Below, piece after piece: positions 24,504-34,029 of a DNA stretch of 64,000 nucleotides. Under the pieces are notes generated by a model. The model made no database searches and was not told where the DNA came from. It worked only from the letters and a program-made list of their open reading frames with translations. Position numbers and translations under genes: made by a program. Source of the stretch: Coneutiohabitans sp964457925 (GTDB lineage Bacteria > Zhuqueibacterota > Zhuqueibacteria > Zhuqueibacterales > Zhuqueibacteraceae); contig CAYWGH010000008.1 of the NCBI GenBank assembly GCA_964457925.1, positions 124,001-188,000 of the forward strand. The letters run 5' to 3'. Each line of letters opens with the position of its first letter. Position 1 is the stretch's first letter.

Positions 24504-25937
24504 GTGCCGCAATTCAGCTCTGAGGCGTCGCGGTTTTCTCTCAAAAAAATTTTTCTGAGAAACCGCGACGTTCATTCTCAAAACGGGCGCCTGGCCGTTA
24601 AACCGGAGGCCTCACCGCTTGCCAACCTGCTCAAAACCTCGTTGCCGACCGTTATCGATCTCGCCTCACAGACGATCATGTGGACGATCGAGTCGATTCT
24701 CATCGGTCGCATCAGCGCGGCGGCGTTTGGCGGGTTCGGCATGGCGATTCAGGTGATTGTGTTGTGTATGACGGTTCTGCTCACCTTTGTGGTGGGCAGT
24801 TCGTTGATCATCAACCGCAATTTGGGCGGAGGCGATCGCCAGGAGGCGAATCATATCTTCGGCCAAACCATGATCATTGGGTCGATGCTCGCGGTTGGCC
24901 TGGCACTCTTTTGGTTTTTCGGCGCGACGCAGATTTTCAAGCTCATCAAAGAAGGCGGCATGGAGGCCGAACTCGCGGGTGTGAAATATTTGCGCACCAT
25001 CGCGGTGTTTTCGCCGTTCATCATCACCAACTTCATCGCCATCGGCGTGATTCGCGGCATCGGTGAGACGAAATTCTCGATGATGATCAATCTTGGCATT
25101 AACGCCTTGAATCTTGTCCTCTCGCCGCTGCTCATTTTTGGCTTGTTCGGTTTGCCGCGCCTGGAGGTGCAGGGCGCGGCGTTCGCCGCCGGCCTCTCGC
25201 ATACCGCCGGCTTCGCGGCCACATTTTATTTGTTGCGCAGCCGCAAAAGCAAACTGTTTCTCTCCCTGCGCGAGATGGCGCAGCCCAACTTCACCACCCT
25301 GAAGCGGCTCTTCAAGGCCGGTTTTCCCACCACGATTGAACAACTCGTGTGGGCGTTCGGGCAGCTTGTCGTCACGAGTTTTGTCGCCGTGCTCGGCATC
25401 CATTTTCTCGCGGCACATCAGGCCTTCATGCGCATTCAAGCGATTCTTTCCATGTTCTACATGGGCTTCGGCTTGGGCGCCATGACGCTGATGGGGCAAA
25501 ATCTCGGCGCCGACCGCCGGCAACTGGCCGAACGCACCGCCGAAATATCCGGCTGGGTGATGTACGCTTTTGTCATGATCGTCATCATGTTGCTTATGGG
25601 ATTCTCCCAGCCCATTTTGAGCGTTTTTACTTCAGATCCCAAAGTCATCAATGCCGGCTTGTTCCCGTTGAGCATGTTTGCGTTAACCCAGCTTCCCAAA
25701 GCCGTGAACAACGTGTTGATGGGCAATTTGCGCGGGGCCGGTGATCTCAAATGGCTGATGTGGCTCAGCATTGCAGCGGTGATTTTGTTCGAAATCGGCG
25801 CCAATGCCGTCGTTGTCTTTTTGTTGGAGGGCGGGCTGTTCGGCTTGTGGCTGGTGCACATGCTGGATGAAACCATCCGGCTGGCCGCGAACTATTGGCG
25901 GTTCAATCGCGGCAAGTGGAAATTTTTGAAAATCTAA
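24504..25937 (+). CDS. MATE family multidrug/toxin efflux transporter
   Basis: The 477-residue protein has about 12 membrane segments in two MATE repeats. It contains TSLPTVIDLASQTIMWTIES in helix 1, GVIRGIGETKFSMMINLG, GFPTTIEQLVWAFGQLVV at the start of the second half, and GAMTLMGQNLGADRR. Such pumps expel cationic drugs or metabolites using Na+ or H+. The GTG at 24504 has GGAGGAG upstream. The first 45 residues are unusual for the family because they are coded by an almost perfect palindrome (24526-24570). No better start is available downstream. Confidence 0.92.
   Translation: MPQFSSEASRFSLKKIFLRNRDVHSQNGRLAVKPEASPLANLLKTSLPTVIDLASQTIMWTIESILIGRISAAAFGGFGMAIQVIVLCMTVLLTFVVGSSLIINRNLGGGDRQEANHIFGQTMIIGSMLAVGLALFWFFGATQIFKLIKEGGMEAELAGVKYLRTIAVFSPFIITNFIAIGVIRGIGETKFSMMINLGINALNLVLSPLLIFGLFGLPRLEVQGAAFAAGLSHTAGFAATFYLLRSRKSKLFLSLREMAQPNFTTLKRLFKAGFPTTIEQLVWAFGQLVVTSFVAVLGIHFLAAHQAFMRIQAILSMFYMGFGLGAMTLMGQNLGADRRQLAERTAEISGWVMYAFVMIVIMLLMGFSQPILSVFTSDPKVINAGLFPLSMFALTQLPKAVNNVLMGNLRGAGDLKWLMWLSIAAVILFEIGANAVVVFLLEGGLFGLWLVHMLDETIRLAANYWRFNRGKWKFLKI
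24526..24570 (+). repeat. Near-perfect 45-bp palindrome inside the 5' end of the MATE gene
   Basis: CGTCGCGGTTTTCTCTCA at 24526-24543 is mirrored by TGAGAAACCGCGACG at 24556-24570. An A7/T5 centre also pairs. The RNA would form a long hairpin 22 bases after the start codon. Confidence 0.85.
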
Positions 25938-26001
25938 TGTCTGTAATTTTGCTTGAAATTTATTTGAATTTTGCCTACAGAGTCCTGGAATTTTACTGAA
26001 C

Positions 26002-26637
26002 ATGGCTGGTCTTTTTATATCTTTCGAAGGCATTGACTTTTGCGGTAAAAGCGAGCAAAGCCGGCGCTTGTGCGACCGGCTGCGCCAAGCCGGATACGAC
26101 AATGTTGAATTTTTGCGCGAGCCGGGCGGCGTCGAAATCGCCGAGGCAATTCGCAAAATTCTGCTTGATACGCGCCATGCCGGGCTCAACGAGCGCACGG
26201 AAATTCTCTTATACTCCGCGGCGCGCGCGCAAATTACCGGCGAGCGAATTCTGCCGGCGCTGCATGCGGGAAAAATCATTGTGGCCGATCGCTATGTCGA
26301 TTCCACCACAGTGTACCAGGGCTATGGCCGCGGCCTTGATCTCGATTTTGTGAGGGCCGTCAATCACTTTGCCACACGCGGCACGCTGCCGCACGTGACG
26401 TTTCTCATCGATTTGCCGGTGGAAGTCGCGCACGGACGCCAACAACGCAACGGCCTGACGAAAGATCGCCTGGAAAGCGAGGGCGTGGAATTTCACCAGC
26501 GCGTGCGCGCAGCCTATCTCAAAATTGCCGTCGCCGAGCCGCAACGCTTCATCATCATCAACGGCGATCAAAGCATTGCCGCGGTCGGCGACGACATTAA
26601 TAAAAACTTACGCCAGAAATTTGGACTGCAAGTATAA
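26002..26637 (+). CDS. tmk: Thymidylate kinase
   Basis: This 211-residue protein phosphorylates dTMP to dTDP. It has a P-loop ISFEGIDFCGKSEQSRR near residues 6-22, REPGGVEIAEAIR, the DRYVDSTTVYQGYGRG substrate-binding motif and a LID region QQRNGLTKDRLE. Two details are less common: Phe-Cys in the P-loop where most members have Gly-x, and Glu where most have the Thr after GKS. Related FCB enzymes show GIDFSGKS, so the first is lineage-typical. It probably remains active. It is about 65 bases downstream of the MATE gene on the same strand. Confidence 0.9.
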   Translation: MAGLFISFEGIDFCGKSEQSRRLCDRLRQAGYDNVEFLREPGGVEIAEAIRKILLDTRHAGLNERTEILLYSAARAQITGERILPALHAGKIIVADRYVDSTTVYQGYGRGLDLDFVRAVNHFATRGTLPHVTFLIDLPVEVAHGRQQRNGLTKDRLESEGVEFHQRVRAAYLKIAVAEPQRFIIINGDQSIAAVGDDINKNLRQKFGLQV

Positions 26638-26683
26638 ATGATTGTTGCGCCGCAAGCTCACCGCGCCCGCCCGGGAGGCCGCC

Positions 26684-27565
26684 ATGTTCGGTTCCGTCAT
26701 TCTTGAAATCGCCATCGGCTTGATTCTGGTGTATCTGCTGCTGGGTTTGATTTGCACCGCGATCAACGAACTGGTCGCGCAAGCCCTGAATTTGCGCTCC
26801 GACACTCTGGTGCAAGGCATACGCAATATTCTGGCCGATCCGAATCATGAAGGATTAGCGCGTGAGCTTTACAATCATCATCTGATCAAAGCGTTCTACA
26901 AAAAAGGGCAAAAGCCCTCGTATATTCCTTCGCATTCGTTTGCCCTGGCGCTGCTCGACATTGTGACGCGCGATCATACCGGCCAGGTGCAGGATTTAAA
27001 AAGTGCGGTGGAGAAACTGCCCAATGAAAACGTGAAACAGGTGTTGCGCGTTTTCGTCGACAAGGCGGCAGGAAACGCGCTGCAGGTTCAGGCGCAGATT
27101 GAGCAATGGTTCAACGATGCGACTGACCGCATTTCCGGCTGGTATAAACGCCGCATTCAACAAATCACCTTGTTTTTTGCATGTTTGGTCGCGGTATTGA
27201 CCAACGCCGATTCAATCAGCATTGCCAACAAGCTAGCGCAAGACAAGGTGTTGCGCCAGGCGGTCGTGGCGCAAGCCGAGGATTATTTGCGGCAAACCGC
27301 CAGCGCGGATTCGGCCACGGTCACCCGCGCCATGCAGAATTTAAAAGAAGTCAAAAAAATCGGCTTGACCATCGGCTGGGAAGATGATGACACCGCGGAT
27401 TGGCAATGGATCACCAAAGTGATCGGCTTGATGTTGACGGCGCTGGCCGCCTCACTGGGCGCGCCGTTTTGGTTCGATCTCTTGAACCGCATGGTCAATC
27501 TGCGCAGCTCCGGCAAAGCGCCGCCGGCGCCAGCCGAACCGGCCGCCGCGAAGCCGCAGAAATGA
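26684..27565 (+). CDS. Conserved membrane protein of unknown function
   Basis: The 293-residue protein has an N-terminal membrane helix (ILEIAIGLILVYLLLGLICT), a soluble middle region, and two further helices near residues 165-180 and 245-270. The RISGWYKRRIQQITLFFACL stretch followed by NADSISIANKL is a pattern I have met in widespread bacterial hypothetical proteins, but no function is known to me. The tail is rich in Pro and Ala. The ATG at 26684 follows GGAGG by five bases; a longer frame starting at 26642 is less likely. It lies 46 bases after tmk and could be part of that transcript. Confidence 0.75.
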   Translation: MFGSVILEIAIGLILVYLLLGLICTAINELVAQALNLRSDTLVQGIRNILADPNHEGLARELYNHHLIKAFYKKGQKPSYIPSHSFALALLDIVTRDHTGQVQDLKSAVEKLPNENVKQVLRVFVDKAAGNALQVQAQIEQWFNDATDRISGWYKRRIQQITLFFACLVAVLTNADSISIANKLAQDKVLRQAVVAQAEDYLRQTASADSATVTRAMQNLKEVKKIGLTIGWEDDDTADWQWITKVIGLMLTALAASLGAPFWFDLLNRMVNLRSSGKAPPAPAEPAAAKPQK

Positions 27566-27600
27566 TCACACGTTTTTGAATCATAACCAACACGAACGTA

Positions 27601-27740
27601 CTGTTACCTTGAAAGAATTATCCATCTTCGTCCCGTCATCCTGCAAGGATTTTGTGAAGTTCTGGGCCTATTGCCGCGTACTTTACGAGGTTCGCCGAAA
27701 TGACGTTTCGAGAGAGTGCTCCTGCAAATCAAGGTAACAG
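27601..27740. repeat. MITE-like element with 12-bp terminal inverted repeats
   Basis: CTGTTACCTTGA at 27601-27612 is exactly inverted as TCAAGGTAACAG at 27729-27740. The 116 bases between have a second, looser symmetry (CGTCAT near 27634 and ATGACG near 27698). They resemble the CGTCATCCTG-type dispersed repeats found in several FCB genomes. No reading frame fits inside. No target duplication is evident. Confidence 0.5.
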
Positions 27741-27786
27741 GCACAAGTGCCTTTGTTTTGGAGATTGATCTACCAAGGAGTTTTCT

Positions 27787-29532
27787 ATGACGCTGAAAAA
27801 GCAAACCGCCGCCCTCGTCGTTCTCATGGCTGCCGGCCTTACGGTCGCCGGCTGGTTTTTCAACTGGGGCGTCGGCGTGAGCGCCGATTACGTCCACGAG
27901 ATTCGCAAAAATATCGAAGTCTTCGGGCTGGTGTATCAGGAGATTTCGAAAAAATACGTCGAGCCGGTCGATCCCGATAAATTCATGAAAGCCGGCATTC
28001 ACGGCATGTTAGGGACGCTCGATCCCTACACCACGTTGATCGAAGACGAATCCAACTCGCATTTGCAGATCATCACCACCGGCAAATACGGCGGTTTGGG
28101 CATGCGCATCGGCGAGCAGCAGGGCTGGCCCACGGTTGTCGAGCAGCCCTTCGAAGACGATCCCGCAGGCAAGGCCGGCATTCGCGAAGGTGATCGCATC
28201 ATTGCAATCGATGGACAAACCACCAAAGGCATTTCGATCAACGAAGTGGCCAGGCGCTTGCGCGGCGAGATCGGCACCCCGGTGACGTTGAAAATCGAAC
28301 GCGAAGGCGAGCCTGAGCCGCTTGACTTTCGCTTGATTCGCGCGGAAATCACGATTCTTGACGTGAGTTATTCCGGCATGATCAAAGACGGCATCGGTTA
28401 CATCAAGCTTGCGGGATTTTCAAAGAATGCCGGTTACGAGATTCGCCAGGCTATTCGCGAGTTGCAGACCCAGGGGCTAAAGAGCCTGATTCTCGATTTG
28501 CGCAACAATCCCGGCGGTTTGCTCGACGCGGCAGTGTCGGTGTCGGAAAATTTTGTGGCGAAAGGCGATTTGGTGGTGTCAACCAAAGGCCGCATGGAAG
28601 AGAGTGTGAAAGAGTACCGCTCCGATGCCGAGCCAATTGCCGGCAACGTTCCGCTCATTGTGCTGGTGAATGATTACAGCGCCTCAGCTTCGGAAATCGT
28701 TGCCGGCGCGATTCAGGATTTGGATCGTGGCGTGATTATCGGCCAGCCGACCTTCGGCAAGGGTTTGGTGCAAACCGTGGTTCCGATCACGCGCGACGCG
28801 GCCTTGAAGATTACCACCGCGAAATATTACATCCCGAGCGGCCGTTTGATTCAGCGCGTCGATCGGTTGCGCAGTGAGGCCGCGCTGGAGGTGCTCGCAG
28901 AGGAGGAATTGGGCGAAGAATCGCCTGCCACCGGCGCCGCAACGATTGCCTCGGAAGTCAACAATGACAGCACGCACATTTATTACACCCTGAACAACAA
29001 GCGCGAGATGCGCGGCGGCGGCGGCATCAAACCGGATATTCGCATCGACACGCCGCGCCTCAATCGTTATCAGTATGAATTGCGCCGTAAATCGCTGTTC
29101 TTTCATTTCGCCCTGACCTATGCCAATCAACACCGGGATTTGCCGCGCAATTTCGTGGTGGACGATGACATTCTCGCGCAATTCCGCAAATTCATCGAGG
29201 AGAAGGGCTTCAGCTACGTCTCGCAAAGCGAGGATGAGCTGGCGAATTTGAAAAAAATCGCCGCAGAAGAGGGCTATCTCGAACTGTTGCAGGATAAAAT
29301 CACCGGCCTGGAAGCCGCATTGAAGTCGCAGAAGACTGACGATTTCGCGCGCAATCGCGACTACATCGCGCGGGAGCTGGAGAAAGAGATTGCCGCCAAG
29401 CTGTTCGGCACCAAAGCGAAAGTTGAAGCCACGTTTGATGATGATCCCTATCTCGCAGAAGCCGTCAAAATTTTGCAAAACCAAGAGCGCTATCTCGCCA
29501 TTCTGGGCGCGAGCGCAAAACGAAAAGGATGA
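27787..29532 (+). CDS. C-terminal processing protease, S41 family (CtpA/Prc type)
   Basis: The 581-residue protein has an N-terminal signal anchor (LVVLMAAGLTVAGWFFNW), then the S41 N-terminal helical domain. A PDZ domain lies at about 95-180 (GGLGMRIGE, AGIREGDRIIAIDG). The protease core includes GYIKLAGFSKNAG, LDLRNNPGGLLDAAV, NDYSASASEIVAGAI (catalytic Ser) and IGQPTFGKGLVQT (catalytic Lys). A Glu/Lys-rich helical extension of about 170 residues follows the core. Such proteases act in the periplasm on C-termini or on cell wall hydrolase regulators. It stands after the MITE-like element. Confidence 0.93.
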   Translation: MTLKKQTAALVVLMAAGLTVAGWFFNWGVGVSADYVHEIRKNIEVFGLVYQEISKKYVEPVDPDKFMKAGIHGMLGTLDPYTTLIEDESNSHLQIITTGKYGGLGMRIGEQQGWPTVVEQPFEDDPAGKAGIREGDRIIAIDGQTTKGISINEVARRLRGEIGTPVTLKIEREGEPEPLDFRLIRAEITILDVSYSGMIKDGIGYIKLAGFSKNAGYEIRQAIRELQTQGLKSLILDLRNNPGGLLDAAVSVSENFVAKGDLVVSTKGRMEESVKEYRSDAEPIAGNVPLIVLVNDYSASASEIVAGAIQDLDRGVIIGQPTFGKGLVQTVVPITRDAALKITTAKYYIPSGRLIQRVDRLRSEAALEVLAEEELGEESPATGAATIASEVNNDSTHIYYTLNNKREMRGGGGIKPDIRIDTPRLNRYQYELRRKSLFFHFALTYANQHRDLPRNFVVDDDILAQFRKFIEEKGFSYVSQSEDELANLKKIAAEEGYLELLQDKITGLEAALKSQKTDDFARNRDYIARELEKEIAAKLFGTKAKVEATFDDDPYLAEAVKILQNQERYLAILGASAKRKG

Positions 29533-29643
29533 GGTTTGCCGCGGGCTGCCTGTTGTGGGTCAGGTTAATCAGCCGCCAATCACGCGCAGCCGGCCACAAA
29601 CATCTACCAACATTTTCACATATTTTTTTAGGAGGACTGTTTC

Positions 29644-32466
29644 ATGGCATTAGCCAAAACCAAAAAGAAGGCGCTTTCCAAAAACGATTCAAATTCGCTC
29701 ACGAGAAAGAAGCTAAAAAAGCTGGCGAGCAAGCGTAATGGTAAAGCCAAAGACAAATATGTTTACACCTTCGGCGACGGCAAAGCGGAAGGCGATGCCA
29801 GCATGAAGAACTTGCTCGGCGGCAAGGGCGCAAACCTCGCGGAAATGGCCAGCATCGGGTTGCCGGTGCCTGCCGGATTCACCATTACCACGGAAGTTTG
29901 CACGGCGTTTTATGAAAACAAGCGCAAGTACCCCAAGGGTTTGGAGAAGCAAGTCGAAAATGCGCTGGCGCATGTGGAAAAAATCATGGGCGCCAAGTTC
30001 GGCAGCGCGAAAAATCCGCTGCTGCTATCCGTGCGTTCCGGCGCGCGCGTGTCGATGCCCGGTATGATGGACACCGTGCTCAATCTCGGCTTGAATGACG
30101 AAACCCTGCAAGGCTTGATCGCCAAAACCGGCAATCAACGTTTTGCCTATGATTGCTACCGCCGGTTTGTGCAAATGTATGGCGACGTGGTGCTCGGCCT
30201 GAAGCCGGTCAATAAAGACGACATTGATCCCTTCGAAGAAATCCTGCACGATAAAAAAGAAAAACTCGGTGTGAAATTCGACAACGAGTTGAGCGCTGAG
30301 GCGTTGCAGGAATTGGTGCATGAGTTCAAGGCGGCGATCAAGGAACGCACCGGCCACGATTTCCCCGAAGATCCGATGGAACAGCTTTGGGGCGCGGTCG
30401 GCTCGGTGTTCGGCTCCTGGATGAACGAGCGCGCCATCGCCTATCGCAAGCTTTATGACATCCCCGAGAGCTGGGGCACGGCCGTCAATGTGCAATCGAT
30501 GGTGTTCGGCAACATGGGCGAAGACTGCGGCACGGGCGTGGCGTTCACGCGTGACCCGGCGACCGGAGAAAACGTATTCTATGGCGAATATCTCATCAAC
30601 GCACAAGGCGAAGATGTGGTGGCCGGCATTCGCACGCCCGAGCCGATTGCACGCCTGGAGCAGGACATGCCGAAAGTGTTCGAGCAATTGATGAAGATTC
30701 GCAAGACGCTTGAGCGCCATTACAAAGAAATGCAAGATATCGAATTCACCGTGCAAAACGGCAAACTCTGGATGCTGCAAACGCGCAACGGCAAGCGTAC
30801 CGCGTTTGCCGCGTTCAAGATTGCGCACGACATGGTGAATGAAAAACTCATCAAGAAAGATCAAGCGCTCAGCCGTCTCGATCCCAATGCGCTCAATCAA
30901 TTGCTGCGCCCGATTTTTGATTTAACCGAAAAGCAAGCGGCGATCGCCCACGGCAATTTACTGGCGAAGGGTTTGAATGCCGGCCCCGGCGCTGCTTCCG
31001 GTAAAATCGTATTCAACGCCGAAGATGCGGTAGCGTGGAAGAAGAAGGGCGAAAAAGTCATTCTCGTGCGCATCGAAACCTCGCCGGAAGACATCAAAGG
31101 CATGGATGCCGCTGAAGGCATTCTCACCGCGCGCGGCGGCATGACCAGTCATGCCGCATTGGTCGCGCGCCAAATGGGCAAGGTTTGTGTGGCCGGCTGC
31201 GAGGCGTTGGTGATCGATTACAAAGCACGCACGATGCAGGTAAAAGGCCGCACGTTGCGCGAAGGAGACTGGTTGTCGATTGATGGCACCACCGGTGAAG
31301 TGATTTCCGGGCAGATCAAAACCAAACCTTCGGAAATTCTGCAGGTGTTGTTCGAAAAAACCATGTCGCCGGAAGAATCCGAAACCTATCGTATCTATGC
31401 CGACATCATGGTGTGGGCGGACAAATACCGCAAGCTTAACATTCGCACAAATGCCGACCAACCCGATCAAGCCGCCAATGCCGTGGCCTTTGGCGCCGAG
31501 GGCATTGGTTTGTGCCGCACCGAACATATGTTCTTTGGCGGCGACCGCATTGATGCCGTGCGTGAAATGATTCTGGCCGACGATGAAGCGGGCCGGCGCG
31601 TAGCCCTGGCCAAGCTCCTGCCGTTCCAGCGTCAGGATTTTATCGGCATTTTTGAAGTGATGAACGATTTGCCGGTGACGATTCGCACGCTCGATCCGCC
31701 GTTGCACGAGTTCTTGCCGCACAGCGAGCGCGAGCAGACGGATCTTGCTGCGAAACTTGGCGTTCCCGCGGAGAAGATCAAAGCCAAGGTTGAAGCGCTG
31801 CACGAGTTCAACCCCATGCTCGGCCACCGCGGCTGCCGCCTCGGCGTGGTTTATCCTGAAATCACTGAAATGCAGGCGCGCGCCATTCTTGAAGCCGCAT
31901 GCACCGTCGCGAAACAAGGCAAGAAGGTTTTGCCGGAGATCATGATTCCGCTGGTTGGGCATGTCAACGAGCTGAAGCTGCAAGCGCAAATCGTGCGCGA
32001 AACCGCGGCCAAGGTTTTTGCCGAGCAAGGCACGAAAGTCGATTATATGGTTGGCACGATGATCGAGCTGCCGCGCGCCGCAGTCGTGGCGGATCAAATC
32101 GCGCAAGAAGCGGAGTTCTTCAGCTACGGCACGAACGATCTCACGCAAACCACCTTCGGCCTTTCGCGCGACGATGCGGGACGATTCCTGCCCTATTACG
32201 TCGAGCACGAGATTCTGCCGTATGATCCCTTTCAAACCATCGATGCCGATGGCGTTGGCGAGTTGATGAGGTGGGGCGTGAAGCGCGGGCGCGCGACACG
32301 GCCCAAGCTCAAAGTCGGCATTTGCGGCGAACACGGCGGCGACCCGGCCTCCGTGAAGCTTTGCCACAAACTCGGCTTGAACTACGTGAGCTGCTCGCCC
32401 TTCCGCGTGCCGATTGCAAGACTGGCCGCGGCGCAAGCAGCGTTGGAAGAAGTAGATAAAGACTAA
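29644..32466 (+). CDS. ppdK: Pyruvate, phosphate dikinase
   Basis: The 940-residue enzyme interconverts pyruvate, ATP and phosphate with PEP, AMP and pyrophosphate. After a basic extension (about residues 1-38, very rich in Lys) come the ATP-grasp domain (LLGGKGANLAEMASIGLPVP) and the phosphocarrier His in GGMTSHAALVARQMG (about residue 503). The C-terminal PEP/pyruvate barrel has GLCRTEHMFF, MIELPRAA, FSYGTNDLTQTTFG and CGEHGGDP. The core length matches the usual 875-890 residues, so the Lys-rich start is extra. AGGAGG lies five bases before the ATG. The enzyme supports gluconeogenesis or PPi-linked glycolysis. A strong terminator follows. Confidence 0.97.
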   Translation: MALAKTKKKALSKNDSNSLTRKKLKKLASKRNGKAKDKYVYTFGDGKAEGDASMKNLLGGKGANLAEMASIGLPVPAGFTITTEVCTAFYENKRKYPKGLEKQVENALAHVEKIMGAKFGSAKNPLLLSVRSGARVSMPGMMDTVLNLGLNDETLQGLIAKTGNQRFAYDCYRRFVQMYGDVVLGLKPVNKDDIDPFEEILHDKKEKLGVKFDNELSAEALQELVHEFKAAIKERTGHDFPEDPMEQLWGAVGSVFGSWMNERAIAYRKLYDIPESWGTAVNVQSMVFGNMGEDCGTGVAFTRDPATGENVFYGEYLINAQGEDVVAGIRTPEPIARLEQDMPKVFEQLMKIRKTLERHYKEMQDIEFTVQNGKLWMLQTRNGKRTAFAAFKIAHDMVNEKLIKKDQALSRLDPNALNQLLRPIFDLTEKQAAIAHGNLLAKGLNAGPGAASGKIVFNAEDAVAWKKKGEKVILVRIETSPEDIKGMDAAEGILTARGGMTSHAALVARQMGKVCVAGCEALVIDYKARTMQVKGRTLREGDWLSIDGTTGEVISGQIKTKPSEILQVLFEKTMSPEESETYRIYADIMVWADKYRKLNIRTNADQPDQAANAVAFGAEGIGLCRTEHMFFGGDRIDAVREMILADDEAGRRVALAKLLPFQRQDFIGIFEVMNDLPVTIRTLDPPLHEFLPHSEREQTDLAAKLGVPAEKIKAKVEALHEFNPMLGHRGCRLGVVYPEITEMQARAILEAACTVAKQGKKVLPEIMIPLVGHVNELKLQAQIVRETAAKVFAEQGTKVDYMVGTMIELPRAAVVADQIAQEAEFFSYGTNDLTQTTFGLSRDDAGRFLPYYVEHEILPYDPFQTIDADGVGELMRWGVKRGRATRPKLKVGICGEHGGDPASVKLCHKLGLNYVSCSPFRVPIARLAAAQAALEEVDKD

Positions 32467-32489
32467 TCGTCTTTGATTGATTGAAAAAG

Positions 32490-32525
32490 AAATCGCCCAC
32501 TTGTTAGAGAACAGGTGGGCGATTT
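32490..32525. terminator. Bidirectional terminator between ppdK and selA
   Basis: A 16-bp stem, with one G-U pair and an AGAG loop, has AAATCGCCCAC on the left and GTGGGCGATTT on the right. It is followed by T-rich tails on both strands. It lies between two convergent genes. Confidence 0.85.
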
Positions 32526-32582
32526 TGGTTTTGGGCAAAGTAGCCGCGTAGACGGATAGGCGGCGTCGCAATCCATTTTGGA

Positions 32583-33998
32583 TTATGCCATCCTTTTGAA
32601 AATCTCAATGATCACTTCAACCTCCGCCGCCGCCAACGTGCGCGCATCCAGCCACACGCAGTCATCCTGCACATAGCCGATAATCGCAGGCTCTGCCAGG
32701 CGCAGGGCTTTTGCCAATTTTGCCGCAGAGAGATTGGCGCTGCGCACGGCCACGGCGAAACTGGGAATTTTCTCGATTGGCAAAGCGCCGCTGCCGGCCT
32801 CACCCGTGCTGGCTGCAACTTTAAAAGAAAATTTCTCACCGCAGGCAGCGCGCAAACCGTCATGCAACCGCTGCGCGCGTTGTTGCACCAGCGCGACATC
32901 TTCCGTCAGCATGTGAATCACAGAATGATGCTCGCGCAAACTCTCGGGATGCAAAAACAACCGCAACGTGTTCTCCAACAGCGCAAGCGTCAGCTTGTCG
33001 CAGCGCAGCGCGCGCATCAGCGGATTCTTTTTGAGACGCTGGATCAGTTCCTTGCGGCCAACGATCAAGCCGCATTGCGGCCCGCCCAGAATCTTGTCGC
33101 CGCTGAAAGTCACGACGTCAACCCCGGCCTGAATACTTTCGGAAACGAATGGTTCATAAGGCAAACCCCATTGCCGCAAATCGACCAGCACGCCGCCGCC
33201 CAAATCGTGAACCAGAACCAGCCCGTGACGATGCGACAGCTCGACCAAATCTTTGAGCGGTACCTCGTGCGTAAATCCGAGAATGCGATAATTGCTGGTG
33301 TGCGCCGCCAAAATGCCCGCGCTTTTCGGTGTAATGGCTTCGGCATAGTCCTGCAGCTTGGTTTTGTTCGTCGTGCCGACCTCCACCAGTTTCGCGCCGC
33401 TTTTTTTTACCACTTCCGGCATGCGAAATGCGCCGCCAATTTCAACCATTTGCCCGCGCGAGAGCATGATTTCTTTTTTATCGGCGATGGTATTCAACGC
33501 CAACAAAACCGCAGCCGCGTTGTTATTCACCACACACGCCGCTTCCGCGCCGGTCAAATCACGCAACAAGTTTTCAACATGCAGGTGGCGATCGCCGCGT
33601 TTGCCCGTTTCCAGATCGATTTCCAAATTGCAGTAACCTGGCGCAATGTCACGCAATGCAGCCAGCGCGGTCTCGGATAACACCGCGCGACCCAAACCGG
33701 TATGCAAAATAATCCCGGTGGCGTTGATCACTTTCTTCAGGCGAGGCGCCAGCAGTTTTTGCGCTTGTGCAGCCGTCAATTCAAGCGCCTGCGCGAGACC
33801 CGTTGACTCATCCGCTTGCGCCGGCGGTTTGATGTGCCATTGCATACGCAATTCCGCCACAGCACGCCGCGCGCACTCCGCTAAAAACTCCGGCGCGAGG
33901 CGCGCGCGCAGAGGCGCAAGGCGATCATGCTGTAAAATCCTATCCACCGCCGGCAACAGGCGCAACGGTTGATCATCTGTCATGATTTTATTTGACAA
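32583..33998 (-). CDS. selA: L-seryl-tRNA(Sec) selenium transferase
   Basis: The roughly 471-residue PLP enzyme converts Ser-tRNA(Sec) to Sec-tRNA(Sec) using selenophosphate. It has LPAVDRIL at the N-terminus, NATGIILHTGLGRA, VVNNNAAAVLLAL and the PLP lysine in FSGDKILGGPQCG (expected equivalent of E. coli Lys295). Length is normal. The TTG at 33998 has CGGAG six bases upstream. The ATG at 33983 would also give a family-like start but lacks a ribosome site. No selB, selD or tRNA-Sec is in the window. Confidence 0.94.
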   Translation of the reverse strand: MSNKIMTDDQPLRLLPAVDRILQHDRLAPLRARLAPEFLAECARRAVAELRMQWHIKPPAQADESTGLAQALELTAAQAQKLLAPRLKKVINATGIILHTGLGRAVLSETALAALRDIAPGYCNLEIDLETGKRGDRHLHVENLLRDLTGAEAACVVNNNAAAVLLALNTIADKKEIMLSRGQMVEIGGAFRMPEVVKKSGAKLVEVGTTNKTKLQDYAEAITPKSAGILAAHTSNYRILGFTHEVPLKDLVELSHRHGLVLVHDLGGGVLVDLRQWGLPYEPFVSESIQAGVDVVTFSGDKILGGPQCGLIVGRKELIQRLKKNPLMRALRCDKLTLALLENTLRLFLHPESLREHHSVIHMLTEDVALVQQRAQRLHDGLRAACGEKFSFKVAASTGEAGSGALPIEKIPSFAVAVRSANLSAAKLAKALRLAEPAIIGYVQDDCVWLDARTLAAAEVEVIIEIFKRMA

Positions 33999-34029
33999 AT
34001 TTTTCTCCGTTAGAAAAACGTTGTGAAAT

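Noticed and set aside
30958..32571. Minus-strand open frame of over 500 codons
   Set aside because: It is the antisense shadow of ppdK, whose protein is a full-length match with all catalytic motifs.
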